Source of the DNA: Rhizobium sp. ZPR4
GTDB lineage: Bacteria > Pseudomonadota > Alphaproteobacteria > Rhizobiales > Rhizobiaceae
Length of the DNA stretch: 64,000 bases
Assembly (NCBI RefSeq): GCF_040215725.1
Contig: NZ_CP157967.1
Span: forward strand, 2,946,501 to 3,010,500
Direction of reading: 5' to 3'
Below, piece by piece: positions 1 through 10,356 of the stretch. The first letter of the stretch is position 1, and every line of letters begins with the position of its first letter. The notes beneath the pieces are model-generated. The model saw only the letters and a program-made list of their open reading frames with translations, was not told the origin of the DNA and made no database searches. A program made the translations under genes and the position numbers.

Positions 1-228
1 CGCCTGAATCTCTGCAAGCGGGATGCCGACCCTTTGCGCTACCTTGATGACAGCAACCCGCCGTAACACTTCGCGGGGGTAACGCCGCTGGTTGCCGCGG
101 CTGCGATGGCTCTCGATCAGGCCTTTCGCCTCATAGAAATGCAGTGCGGATACCGCCACTCCGCTACGTGCCGCGACCTCGCCGACCGTCAGCAGCTTCG
201 AAAATTGAGCAGGATCGATTTTTCCCAT
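1..228 (-). CDS. soxR: SoxR-like MerR-family redox regulator (5' part, cut by window edge)
   Basis: Translating the complement from the ATG at 226-228 gives 76 residues that run off the left edge. They contain a MerR winged-helix start: [20 protein letters not shown], then YEAKGLI and [13 protein letters not shown], close to SoxR. SoxR family members are [2Fe-2S] dimers oxidised by superoxide or redox-cycling compounds; they activate a promoter by untwisting its over-long spacer. The cysteine cluster would lie in the missing C-terminal half, so it cannot be checked. The gene is divergent from a flavin reductase, with a soxbox-like element between them. The DNA-binding half is convincing; the exact SoxR assignment is slightly less sure. 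Confidence 0.85.
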   Translation of the reverse strand, partial: MGKIDPAQFSKLLTVGEVAARSGVAVSALHFYEAKGLIESHRSRGNQRRYPREVLRRVAVIKVAQRVGIPLAEIQA

Positions 229-237
229 AATTCGCTA

Positions 238-268
238 TTGACCTTAACTTTACTTGAGGTTTTATAAC
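238..268 (+). promoter_or_regulatory. SoxR/MerR-type promoter with operator in a 19-bp spacer
   Basis: TTGACC (238-243) and TATAAC (263-268) are good -35 and -10 matches separated by 19 bp, the long spacing typical of MerR-family activated promoters. The spacer holds the imperfect dyad ACCTTAACTTTACTTGAGGT (241-260), similar to the soxbox core CCTCAAGT...ACTTGAGG. It points toward the flavin reductase at 303. The inference is that the neighbouring SoxR binds here and activates the reductase under redox stress. Confidence 0.7.
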
Positions 269-302
269 CCTGGCTCCGAACCGCGTAAAGCAGGAGCATG
301 AC

Positions 303-878
303 ATGACAGAAAGAACCCGGCTGGCGATCATCTACGGCAGTACGCGCCCGGGCCGGCTGTGCGACCGGGTGGTCAACTGGGTTGCCCGCGAATTGGCGCA
401 CTATCCGCTTGTAGACATCGACCTGATCGACCCCCTCGAATTCGACCTGCCTTTTGCGCACAACCGCGAGCATCCCGGCGTCGCGGCTCTCTCTGAGCGG
501 CTTTCGGATGCCGATGCCTTCATCGTGGTCACGCCGGAATACAATCACAGCTTCACCGCCTCGCTGAAATTCGTGCTCGATCTCGTCTACGAACCCTGGC
601 ATGGCAAACCTGTCGCCTTCGTCTCCTATGGCGGCATCTCCGGCGGCCTGCGCGCCGTGGAACAGTTGCGGCTCGTCTTTGCCGAACTGCATACGGTCAC
701 CGTGCGCGATACGGTCAGCTTCGCCAATCCGTGGGGCAGATTTGCCGAGGATGGTACGCTGGAAAACCCGCTCGATGCGCGAAAATCACTTGTTCTCATG
801 ATCGCGCGGCTGAACTGGTGGAGCAACGCCTTGAAACCGGCACGCACGACGCGCCCCTATCGCTCCGCAGCCGCCTGA
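303..878 (+). CDS. NADPH-dependent FMN reductase family protein
   Basis: The 191-residue protein has a flavodoxin-like fold typical of the NADPH-dependent FMN reductase/azoreductase family. The phosphate loop IYGSTRPGR lies near residue 10, TPEYNHSFTASLKFVLD in the middle (the flavin-binding PEYN motif), and KPVAFVSYGGISGG further on. Such enzymes pass electrons from NAD(P)H to free or bound flavin, quinones or azo compounds in the cytosol. AGGAG at 292-296 sets the start. It sits downstream of a SoxR-type promoter, so a role in quinone or redox-cycler detoxification is likely. The exact substrate cannot be read from the sequence. Confidence 0.88.
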   Translation: MTERTRLAIIYGSTRPGRLCDRVVNWVARELAHYPLVDIDLIDPLEFDLPFAHNREHPGVAALSERLSDADAFIVVTPEYNHSFTASLKFVLDLVYEPWHGKPVAFVSYGGISGGLRAVEQLRLVFAELHTVTVRDTVSFANPWGRFAEDGTLENPLDARKSLVLMIARLNWWSNALKPARTTRPYRSAAA

Positions 879-900
879 TCCCTCTCCCAGACATAGGAAT

Positions 901-969
901 CCGATCTCTCGTTTCTGGCAGGTGCGGGAGATCGGTTCGATGCCCGGATCCGGCACCACGGGTCCGGGC
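901..969. other. Two intergenic hairpins after the flavin reductase
   Basis: CCGATCTC (901-908) pairs with GAGATCGG (928-935), and GCCCGGA (942-948) pairs with TCCGGGC (963-969). Neither is followed by a T-run, so intrinsic termination is uncertain. The hairpins may separate the reductase from the acyltransferase gene downstream. Confidence 0.35.
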
Positions 970-1050
970 GTCCTGCCTTCAAGGATCACGCTTGCCGAAA
1001 CGGTCGCGATGACCTAACGCAATAGGAGGAGATCTCGGGCGGATACGGGA

Positions 1051-2262
1051 ATGGAGAACGGGAAGCGGCTGGGAGGAGCGGATTTCATGCGCGCCGTCGC
1101 ATGTCTGATGGTGCTTGTTCACCATCTCGTGCTCCGAATGAATTTTTACAAGATCCCTCCGGATCTGGATATGACCTTCATAATCGCGCGCTTCGGCAAC
1201 CACGGTGTCTCGGTCTTCTTCGTCCTCAGCGGCTTTCTTCTGGCCCGTCCCTTCTGGCAGGCGCTGGATAAGGCCCAACCTTTGCCTTCACTAAAGATTT
1301 ACGCCATGCGCCGCGCGGCGCGTATCCTGCCGGGCTTCTGGTTTGCCCTGACGGTCGGCTTCCTGATCAGCTTCACGATCTACGGCTTTCCGTTGGATGC
1401 GGAACTGATCGGCCGCTATATGGCCGGTTTCTTCCTGATGAGCCAATGGCATTGGCGCACCTTTTTCCCGGTGCAGGGCGATGGGCCTCTATGGTCGATC
1501 CCCTTCGAGACGACCTGCTATGTCCTCTTGCCGGTCGGTTTCCTGCTGCTGTTTCATCCGAAATTGAGATCGCGCTCCATGCTCGTCAGCCGCCTGCTCT
1601 GGATCGGCATCATCGCGATATCATTGGTCGGCCATTGGCTTGTCGTCACCTATCTCCCGACCGACAGCGTCGGGCGGGGATGGCAATATGGCTTCCAGGG
1701 TGGCGCCAAGGAATGGATGCCGCGCTACAACCCCATCGGCTTCTTTGCGATATTCGCGATCGGCGCGCTCGCCGCGGGCATCCAGACCGCCCTCCCGGCC
1801 CGCCGCTCGGTAATCTATGACACCATCGGCGTGCTCGCGATCGTCATGGGTGCGTGGCAGCTGCCGCAGTCGATCGGCGGCGCGGCGGAGGGCTATGCCT
1901 GGCTCGGCATTCCCTATCAATTCCCGTTGCTTCCGCTAGCGGTCGCGATCGCGCTTTGCACGCTTCCGCAATCGCTACTGCTGGCAAAATTGCTCGACAA
2001 TCCCGTAAGCCGTTATGTCGCCACAGTCTCCTTCGGGGTCTACATCTGGCAGGATATCGTGCTGACCTTGATGCCACAGCTATTCCCCTCGTCTTTCGGG
2101 GCAGGTTCGGACAATGTGCTGGGCGGCTGGATAGTCTCGAGCCTGATCGCAGCCGCCATCATCTTCGCTATCGGCACGCTGAGCTATGTGCTGCTCGAGC
2201 GCCCCGTCATTCAGTGGGCGCGGACACGGGAAGGTAAAGTCATGCGACCCGCCACTGCTTGA
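1051..2262 (+). CDS. Acyltransferase-3 family integral membrane enzyme
   Basis: The 403-residue protein is very hydrophobic, with about ten membrane segments. It has acyltransferase-3 (OafA/NodX/WecH) signatures: a conserved His near the N-terminus (VLVHHLVLR), the segment GVSVFFVLSGFLLARPFW, the paired arginines AMRRAARILPGFW, and PLWSIPFETTCYVLLP. Family members transfer acetyl or other acyl groups to sugars of surface polysaccharides, Nod factors or glucans from the cytoplasmic side. A strong GGAGGAG at 1024-1030 is about 20 bp from this ATG; a weaker GGCGGA at 1038-1043 fits better. No polysaccharide genes lie nearby, so the substrate is unknown. Confidence 0.88.
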   Translation: MENGKRLGGADFMRAVACLMVLVHHLVLRMNFYKIPPDLDMTFIIARFGNHGVSVFFVLSGFLLARPFWQALDKAQPLPSLKIYAMRRAARILPGFWFALTVGFLISFTIYGFPLDAELIGRYMAGFFLMSQWHWRTFFPVQGDGPLWSIPFETTCYVLLPVGFLLLFHPKLRSRSMLVSRLLWIGIIAISLVGHWLVVTYLPTDSVGRGWQYGFQGGAKEWMPRYNPIGFFAIFAIGALAAGIQTALPARRSVIYDTIGVLAIVMGAWQLPQSIGGAAEGYAWLGIPYQFPLLPLAVAIALCTLPQSLLLAKLLDNPVSRYVATVSFGVYIWQDIVLTLMPQLFPSSFGAGSDNVLGGWIVSSLIAAAIIFAIGTLSYVLLERPVIQWARTREGKVMRPATA

Positions 2263-2308
2263 CGGGTCGTGGAAGGAGGCAGCGCCGGCGAGAATTGCTG
2301 AATGCATC

Positions 2309-3430
2309 CTAGATGCGCGTCGCCCTCAGCCGCTCTTCATCGAGAACGATACCGAGCCCCGGCGCGACGCCGAGATCCAGCCAGCCGGCATCATGCTTGA
2401 GCGGCGCGGCCATTGGATAGTCACGGCGGGCTTCGCTCCATTCCGGATTGTCATAGGGGTATTCGAGCCAGGCGGCATCGGCAACGCCGGCCGTCAGATG
2501 CGCGTTAGCCAACACGCCGATACCGTTCGTCCAGGAATGCGGCGTGAACTGCACGCCCGCCTCGCGCGCCTGATAGGCGAGCCGCCGGCAACCGGTAATG
2601 CCGCCAACAAGCGCGACATCGGGCTGGATGACATCGAAAGCACGTTCCTCGATGATATCGCGGAACTCGTAGAGCTCGCGCGTCATCTCGCCGCCAACGA
2701 TCCGGACCGACGTTGCCTGCTTCAATTCCTTCATGCCCTTGCGGTCCGAGCGATGCAGCGGCTCTTCCATCCAGTAGACGCCGAGCCGCTCCAGCTCCTT
2801 GGCAACGGCCAGCGCGTCCTTGAAGGTCCAGGGGAGCGTCGTATCCCAGGGCATGCGCCAACCCTGATTGCAGTCGACCATGAGTTCCAGCCGGTCGCCG
2901 ACGCGGGCGCGGATCGCTTCCAGCGCCTTGACGTCCTCGCGCCAGCCGCCGCGGCCGCCCGAGGACGAGGAGAAGCGCACCTTCATGGCCGGGAAGCCTT
3001 CGTCGATATAGCGCTCGGCCTGATCTGCCATGGCCGAGGGTTCGCGCAGCACGCCGGAGGAGGCATAGAGCCTTACACGGCTGGCACGGCCGCCGAGCAT
3101 CCGCCAGACCGGCTCGCCGGTGATCTTGCCGGATAGGTCCCACAGCGCCAGATCCATCGGCCAGCAGCGGCCATAATGGAAATTGATGTGCGAGAGGACT
3201 TCATAATGCCGTTCGACGTGCCGGGGATCCTGCCCGATGAACAGATCCTCATGTCCCTCGAAACCCTTCATCAGGTCGCCGGAGCCGATGCCTTCACGTC
3301 CCTCATCATCTCGGACGCGCACGATGGTCGCATCGAAATGCTTACGCGGACGGCCATCCCAGCTCGCCTTGAACGCCGGATCGAGCGGCAGGCGGTGATG
3401 GGTGATTTCGATGGAAACGATCTTGCTCAT
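2309..3430 (-). CDS. Mandelate racemase/enolase-superfamily enzyme (probable acid-sugar dehydratase)
   Basis: The 373-residue protein has the two-domain architecture of the mandelate racemase/muconate lactonizing group. Visible catalytic and metal residues are K150-V-R152 (KxR on strand 2), the Mg ligands D186 (VDCN), E222 (WMEEP) and E248 (GGE), D271 (QPD) and H298 (FTPHSW), consistent with proton abstraction by Lys and His. Most such bacterial enzymes dehydrate aldonic or aldaric acids. The ATG at 3430 is preferred over an upstream in-frame start because GGGGAG lies just before it. It follows an aldehyde and an alcohol dehydrogenase on the same strand, suggesting one catabolic unit. The substrate is not identifiable by eye. 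Confidence 0.85.
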   Translation of the reverse strand: MSKIVSIEITHHRLPLDPAFKASWDGRPRKHFDATIVRVRDDEGREGIGSGDLMKGFEGHEDLFIGQDPRHVERHYEVLSHINFHYGRCWPMDLALWDLSGKITGEPVWRMLGGRASRVRLYASSGVLREPSAMADQAERYIDEGFPAMKVRFSSSSGGRGGWREDVKALEAIRARVGDRLELMVDCNQGWRMPWDTTLPWTFKDALAVAKELERLGVYWMEEPLHRSDRKGMKELKQATSVRIVGGEMTRELYEFRDIIEERAFDVIQPDVALVGGITGCRRLAYQAREAGVQFTPHSWTNGIGVLANAHLTAGVADAAWLEYPYDNPEWSEARRDYPMAAPLKHDAGWLDLGVAPGLGIVLDEERLRATRI

Positions 3431-3451
3431 TATGCTCCCCTTATCCTCCAG

Positions 3452-3492
3452 GCATGATCCCGCAAGCGTCGCCGCTTCGGACGGGATCATGC
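3452..3492. repeat. Palindromic intergenic repeat (GCATGATCCCG family)
   Basis: Near-perfect arms GCATGATCCCG (3452-3462) and CGGGATCATGC (3482-3492) enclose an 18-bp GC-rich centre. The same arm sequence recurs between sdhC and sdhD at 44011-44056. Such short dispersed palindromes are common between rhizobial genes. Confidence 0.75.
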
Positions 3493-3504
3493 TGACTTCA
3501 ATCC

Positions 3505-5004
3505 TCAGCCGAACTGCTGCCAGATCGTCTTGTAGTCGCAGTATTTATCGATCGCATGCACCGAGCGGTCGCGGCCGAAACCGGACTGCTTGAAGCCACC
3601 GAACGGCGTCGCGAAGTTCGACATGTCATAGGTGTTGATCCACACCGTACCCGCATGGATCTCTTCGGAAAAGCGGTGAGCGCGATCCATGTCCCTGGTA
3701 AAGACCGCTCCGGCAAGGCCATAGATCGTGTCATTGGCGATCTTCAGCGCCTCCTCTTCGGTGTCAAAGGGGATGGCTGCGAGAACCGGGCCGAAGATTT
3801 CCTGTCGTGCCAGGCTCATATCGTTGGTCATGTCGACGAAAACGCCCGGCGAGACGTAATAGCCACCGGTTTCGCTCAAGACGCGCTCGGCGCCGAAGGC
3901 ACGGCGCGCGCCTTCCTTCTCGCCGGCAGCAATCATCGCCAGCACCTTGTTCATGTGCTCTTCCTCGATCAAGGCGCCGATCTGCGCTGCGGGGTCGAGC
4001 GGATGCTTGAGCGCGATATCGGAGCGGGTCACCGCCTCGATCTTTGCGATCAGTTTGTCCTGCACGGAACGCTGCACAATGAGGCGCGTCGAGGCATGGC
4101 AGGTCTCGCCGGAATTGTAGAAGCAACCCCAGGCCGCAGCCACGGCTGCGGCATCGAGATCGGCATCTTCGAACACGACCAGCGGCGACTTACCGCCAAG
4201 TTCCAGCGCCACGCGCTTGACGTTCGATTGCGCCGCATAACCCATGATCAGCTTGCCGACTTCGGTGGAGCCGGTAAAGGCGATCATGTCGACATCCATG
4301 TGCAGCGCCAGCGGCTTGCCGGTCTCTTCACCGTAACCCGTCACCACATTGAAGACGCCTGCCGGCAAGCCGGCTTCGATCGCCAGCTCGGCAAGGCGGA
4401 TCGCCGAAAGCGAAGACTGTTCGGCCGGCTTCAGCACCACGGAATTGCCGGCAGCGATCGCCGGCCCGAGCTTCCAGGCATCGATGATCATCGGATAGTT
4501 CCAGGGCGTGATCGCGCCGATGACGCCGAGCGGCACTTTACGGACCAATGCGCGCGCATTCGGACCGGTCGGCGCAATCTCGTCATACATCTTGTCGATC
4601 ATTTCGCCGTAAAATTGAATGCCGTCGGCGCAAAGACGCACATCGACACCAAGCGACGCCATGACCGGCTTGCCGACATCGATCGTCTCGAGCATGGCCA
4701 GCTCGTCGCCATGGGCGCGAATGAGATCGGCCCATTTCAGCATGATCTTCTTCTTTTCCAGCGGCTCCTTCTTCCGCCAGACACCGCTTTCGAAGGCCGC
4801 GCGGGCAGAGGCGACCGCAGCATCGACATCGGCGACATCGCCGCGCGCAAGCTCAGCGCCGGGCTTGCCATCCATCGGGCGGATGCGGGTGAAGGTCTCG
4901 CCCGAGGCCGCGGCGCGATGGGCACCGTTTATGAAATGACGCCCTTCCGGCTTGAGGCCGGAAAGAACGTCTTCCCAATAATCGCGCGTGTAGTTCTTGG
5001 TCAT
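3505..5004 (-). CDS. NAD(P)-dependent aldehyde dehydrogenase, PuuC-like
   Basis: The 499-residue ALDH has all core residues in canonical positions: N169 (PWNY), the coenzyme loop FTGSTEVG near 244-251, the general base E268 (LELGG) and the nucleophile C302 (SGETCHAS). The C-terminal FGGFKQSGFGRD and ...YKTIW ending resemble gamma-glutamyl-aminobutyraldehyde/betaine-aldehyde dehydrogenases such as PuuC. It oxidises an aldehyde to the acid in the cytosol. The ATG at 5004 is preceded by AAAGGAA. It starts one base after the stop of the alcohol dehydrogenase, so the two are probably co-translated: alcohol to aldehyde to acid. The natural substrate is unknown. Confidence 0.9.
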   Translation of the reverse strand: MTKNYTRDYWEDVLSGLKPEGRHFINGAHRAAASGETFTRIRPMDGKPGAELARGDVADVDAAVASARAAFESGVWRKKEPLEKKKIMLKWADLIRAHGDELAMLETIDVGKPVMASLGVDVRLCADGIQFYGEMIDKMYDEIAPTGPNARALVRKVPLGVIGAITPWNYPMIIDAWKLGPAIAAGNSVVLKPAEQSSLSAIRLAELAIEAGLPAGVFNVVTGYGEETGKPLALHMDVDMIAFTGSTEVGKLIMGYAAQSNVKRVALELGGKSPLVVFEDADLDAAAVAAAWGCFYNSGETCHASTRLIVQRSVQDKLIAKIEAVTRSDIALKHPLDPAAQIGALIEEEHMNKVLAMIAAGEKEGARRAFGAERVLSETGGYYVSPGVFVDMTNDMSLARQEIFGPVLAAIPFDTEEEALKIANDTIYGLAGAVFTRDMDRAHRFSEEIHAGTVWINTYDMSNFATPFGGFKQSGFGRDRSVHAIDKYCDYKTIWQQFG

Positions 5005-5005
5005 C

Positions 5006-6151
5006 TCAGATTCCTTTCGGCAGCGCCATGACGGCGGCGGCAAAGCGGTCGATATCGGCATCCGTCACATCGCGGATCGTCGAGCGCCGCATGGGCTGGT
5101 TTTCCGGCGCACGCATTTCGCGGGCGAGATCAGCTTCGTCGAACGGCTTGAAGGCCGCGGGCAGCGAACGGACAATGCCGCAGCGATCCATCCAGTCGGA
5201 GACGAAAGCGGGCAGTTCGGCGGCGCTCTCAAGGCCGCAGGCCTTGGCAGCGGCGTTCAGATCTGCCGTATCCGATTCCACGAGCCATGGAAGCGTCGCT
5301 TCGAAGCCGAGTGCGGTTGCAAGACCATGGTGAACGGGACCAAGGCCCGCCAGCGCATGGCTGATATTGTGCGCAATCGCCGTGCCGCAATTGTCGATGG
5401 CAATGCCGCCAAAGCAGGAGCCGAGCAGCACATCGCCGCGAGCGGCCATATCATCGGGCTGCTTCACGGCCGTTTCCAGCGCACCGGTCAGCAGCTGCAG
5501 CGCCTGATGCGCATAGAACTGTGCACCGCGATGGGTGTTGCGGTTCGTGGCTGCTTCGAAGGCATGGATGAAAGCGTCGAGACCGCACCATGCCGTCAGG
5601 CTGGCGGGCAGGGTCTTCGTCAGTGCCGGATCGAGAATGACGAGATCGGCCTTCGTCTCCGGTCCCCAGATCCAGAGCTTCTTGCCTTCAGGTCCCGCGA
5701 AGATATTCGTGGCCGATGTTTCCGAACCCGTGCCGGCCGTGGTCGGGATCATGATCTTCTTCAGCGGATTCTTCGGCAGCGGGTTGGCGGCTAGCGCATA
5801 ATGCATCGGATCTTCGCCCGAAGCGATGCAGCAGGCGACGATCTTGCTGATATCGAGCGCCGAGCCGCCGCCGATGCCGATCACCATATCCGCCCCCTGC
5901 CCGGCTTCGATCGCCGCATGCAGATGCGAAAGTTTTGGCTCGCCGGCAAAATCGGAAAAGACCTGCATCTTCACGCCCGCTTCGGCAAGATCGGCGCTGA
6001 TCTTGGCGGCAAGACCGGACTGCGCCAGGAAGGCATCGATGACAAGCAAAACCGTGCCAACGCCATCGAAGGATTTGACCGCCGCGGGAAGGCCGGAGAG
6101 AGCTCCGTCGCCGAAATGAATGTCAGGAATGGCGGAAATGGAAAAGGACAC
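5006..6151 (-). CDS. Iron-containing alcohol dehydrogenase
   Basis: The 381-residue protein belongs to the group III Fe-dependent alcohol dehydrogenase family. It has the NAD-binding GIGGGSALDISK (residues about 92-103), TAGTGSETSATN, and the metal-binding His-rich region HNISHALAG...HHGLATALGFE. It interconverts an alcohol and an aldehyde or ketone using NAD(P)H. The start is GTG (6149-6151) with AAGGTGA upstream. Its stop is one base from the start of the aldehyde dehydrogenase. It is divergent from a LysR regulator across a gap of about 117 bp, which is likely the control region of the three-gene unit. Confidence 0.88.
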   Translation of the reverse strand: MSFSISAIPDIHFGDGALSGLPAAVKSFDGVGTVLLVIDAFLAQSGLAAKISADLAEAGVKMQVFSDFAGEPKLSHLHAAIEAGQGADMVIGIGGGSALDISKIVACCIASGEDPMHYALAANPLPKNPLKKIMIPTTAGTGSETSATNIFAGPEGKKLWIWGPETKADLVILDPALTKTLPASLTAWCGLDAFIHAFEAATNRNTHRGAQFYAHQALQLLTGALETAVKQPDDMAARGDVLLGSCFGGIAIDNCGTAIAHNISHALAGLGPVHHGLATALGFEATLPWLVESDTADLNAAAKACGLESAAELPAFVSDWMDRCGIVRSLPAAFKPFDEADLAREMRAPENQPMRRSTIRDVTDADIDRFAAAVMALPKGI

Positions 6152-6268
6152 GCGAGATCACCTTGGAAAAGCGGCTGATTTGATGCCCATGATCCTGCAT
6201 CACAATTTCAGATCTTCAAATCCGCGCAATTATCGGGAATATTGATGATCTGAAGTTATGGAGAGCCA

Positions 6269-7174
6269 ATGCTGGAGAAAATTCCGCTGGAAGCCTTCCG
6301 CGTGTTCGATGCAGCCGCGCGCGCCATGAATTTTTCCCGCGCCGGCCGGGAACTGAACATCACCCAGGCCGCCGTCAGTCGCCGCATCAAGGGGCTGGAG
6401 GATCACCTCGGCGCGACGCTCTTTACCCGACGCGGCCGGAACCTTGCACTGACGCCGGATGGCGAGCGGCTGTTCCAGCGCGTGCGCGCAACACTGGAAT
6501 ATCTGGAGGAAAGCCTGGAGCCCTTCCGCGCCGGCACGGGCGAGATCATTTCGATCGCCGCGAGCGGCTCGATCTCCCATCTCTGGCTCGGGCAGCGGCT
6601 CAGGGATTTCGGCAAGGAGAGCCCCGGCATCTCTGTTCGCCTGCTGACCACGGACGTCCATTCCGAACTCGCCTCGGAGAACAACGATCTCATCATCATC
6701 TATTCCACCGGAGAACATCCGCGCTGGAGCCTGACGCCGCTCTTGAAGGAAGTGCTGGTGCCGATCGCCTCGCCCGACTACCTGTCAGTTCGTGGCCTCG
6801 ACCCGCAGGCGCTGACGGCAGTCGATATCGCCGGGCTCGATCTCATCGATTACGAACGCGCCAACGCCCACTGGATCAGCTTCCGCCAATGGTTCGGCCG
6901 CATCGGCGATCCCCTGAAGGGCAAGCTGCCGAGGCCGCGACTGTCATTCTCCACCTATATCATGGCAGTGGAAGCGGCGCTTAGGGGCGAAGGCATAGCG
7001 CTCGGCAGCCTCGGCCTCATCGAGGAGTATCTGCAATCCGGTGCGCTCGTCACCGTTGGCAACGATCGCGTCGATAGCGGCTTTGGATATTATCTCGGTG
7101 CGCCGCGCTTTCGCTCGCTGTCTCCGGAAGCGGCCCAACTGCACCGGTTCCTGCTGGAGGGGCAGCAGGTCTGA
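6269..7174 (+). CDS. LysR-family regulator (GcvA-like)
   Basis: The 301-residue protein has a typical LysR N-terminal helix-turn-helix, AAARAMNFSRAGRELNITQA followed by AVSRRIKGLE (about residues 14-43), and a periplasmic-binding-like effector domain after residue 90. PLEAFRVFDAAARAMNF resembles the GcvA/AmpR subgroup. It is divergent from the iron alcohol dehydrogenase, so it most likely controls the 6151-2309 unit and itself from the 6152-6268 gap. The gap is AT-rich; I see no unambiguous T-N11-A box. The effector is unknown. Confidence 0.88.
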   Translation: MLEKIPLEAFRVFDAAARAMNFSRAGRELNITQAAVSRRIKGLEDHLGATLFTRRGRNLALTPDGERLFQRVRATLEYLEESLEPFRAGTGEIISIAASGSISHLWLGQRLRDFGKESPGISVRLLTTDVHSELASENNDLIIIYSTGEHPRWSLTPLLKEVLVPIASPDYLSVRGLDPQALTAVDIAGLDLIDYERANAHWISFRQWFGRIGDPLKGKLPRPRLSFSTYIMAVEAALRGEGIALGSLGLIEEYLQSGALVTVGNDRVDSGFGYYLGAPRFRSLSPEAAQLHRFLLEGQQV

Positions 7175-7229
7175 CGCGGCTTCGGAGGAAACGCCGCGTT
7201 CGCTTCGGCAGACGGTAATTGCAGTCGCT

Positions 7230-7306
7230 CCTCATCCGCCCTCGTGGTTCGAGGCTCCGGCTCCTTCGACGAGCTCGGGAGCCTGCGCGCCTCACCATGA
7301 GGGCTG
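7230..7306. repeat. RIME-like palindromic repeat, copy 1
   Basis: In the 329-bp gene-free stretch 7175-7503. The left arm begins CCTCATCC...GAGGCTCC and the right arm runs GGGAGCC...CCTCACCATGAGGG, giving a long imperfect dyad. CCTCA...GAGG ends with an internal GGCTCC/GGAGCC dyad are features of rhizobial intergenic mosaic elements. No ORF is supported here. Confidence 0.6.
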
Positions 7307-7381
7307 ACCTCCCGAACAAGACTCATCCACGAAGCTGGTCCCATGCCATAGGAGCCGGCTTATGTTCGGAGTTCGCCCCAT

Positions 7382-7430
7382 CCTCACCCTGAGGTGCGGA
7401 GACTGCAAGTCGAAGCCTCGAAGGGCGAGG
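7382..7430. repeat. RIME-like palindromic repeat, copy 2
   Basis: CCTCACCCTGAGGTGC (7382-7397) pairs imperfectly with the right arm GCCTCGAAGGGCGAGG (7415-7430). The ends match copy 1 at 7230, so these are two related elements 75 bp apart between the LysR gene and the atp terminator. Confidence 0.6.
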
Positions 7431-7444
7431 ACGGCCTGGGTCTT

Positions 7445-7475
7445 CAAACAAAAAAGCGGCCCGTAGGACCGCTTT
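7445..7475 (-). terminator. Rho-independent terminator of the atp operon
   Basis: Read on the minus strand, AAAGCGG (7475-7469) and CCGCTTT (7459-7453) form the stem around a GC-containing loop, followed by TTTTGTTTG. It lies about 30 bp beyond the atpC stop at 7504. Confidence 0.85.
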
Positions 7476-7503
7476 CATCTCACTCATCGATGTTTGGATC
7501 TCA

Positions 7504-7911
7504 TCAATCCTGAGGGATCGAGCCGCGCAGATGCGAGAGTTCCATGATGAAGTGCTCCAGGCGCGACTTGTGCTCGTGATGCTCGGCATCCTCAAGCTCG
7601 GCCTTGGCGGCATTGATGCGGCGGTCCAGCTCGTCGCGGCTCATGTCTTCGACCGGAACGGCGGATTCGGCGAGCAGCGTGCAGCCGGTCGGCAGGATGT
7701 CGGCGAAACCGCCGAAAACGACGTAGTCCTGCTTCTTGCCCGAAGCCGAATGCACCTTGACGACACCAGGCTTGATGGTGGTCATGGTCGGAGCGTGGTT
7801 CGCCATGACGGTCATCTCGCCTTCGCTCGCGGGGATGACGACATCGATAACCTGTTCCGACAGCAGCAGACGCTCCGGAGAAACCAGTTCGAAATTGAAA
7901 TTGTCAGCCAT
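7504..7911 (-). CDS. atpC: F1 ATP synthase epsilon subunit
   Basis: The 135-residue protein is the epsilon subunit. The N-terminal beta sandwich has FELVSPERLLLSE, IPASEGEMTVMANHAPTMTT and YVVFGGFADI, followed by a C-terminal helical hairpin rich in Glu/Arg (AKAELEDAEHHEHKSRLEHF). It binds gamma and the c-ring and inhibits ATP hydrolysis. It is the last gene of atpHAGDC, 77 bp after atpD and followed by a terminator. The length is normal. Confidence 0.97.
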   Translation of the reverse strand: MADNFNFELVSPERLLLSEQVIDVVIPASEGEMTVMANHAPTMTTIKPGVVKVHSASGKKQDYVVFGGFADILPTGCTLLAESAVPVEDMSRDELDRRINAAKAELEDAEHHEHKSRLEHFIMELSHLRGSIPQD

Positions 7912-7988
7912 GGCCCGTCACTTCTCGATTGTCTTATTCGCAAGGCAAGGGCGCGCGGGCAAAGCCGCGCGCCGATGGATTGGCCTGA

Positions 7989-10327
<2,339 letters not shown>

Positions 10328-10356
10328 CCTTGGTCCGTCCTAGAGCTTGAGCCCGA

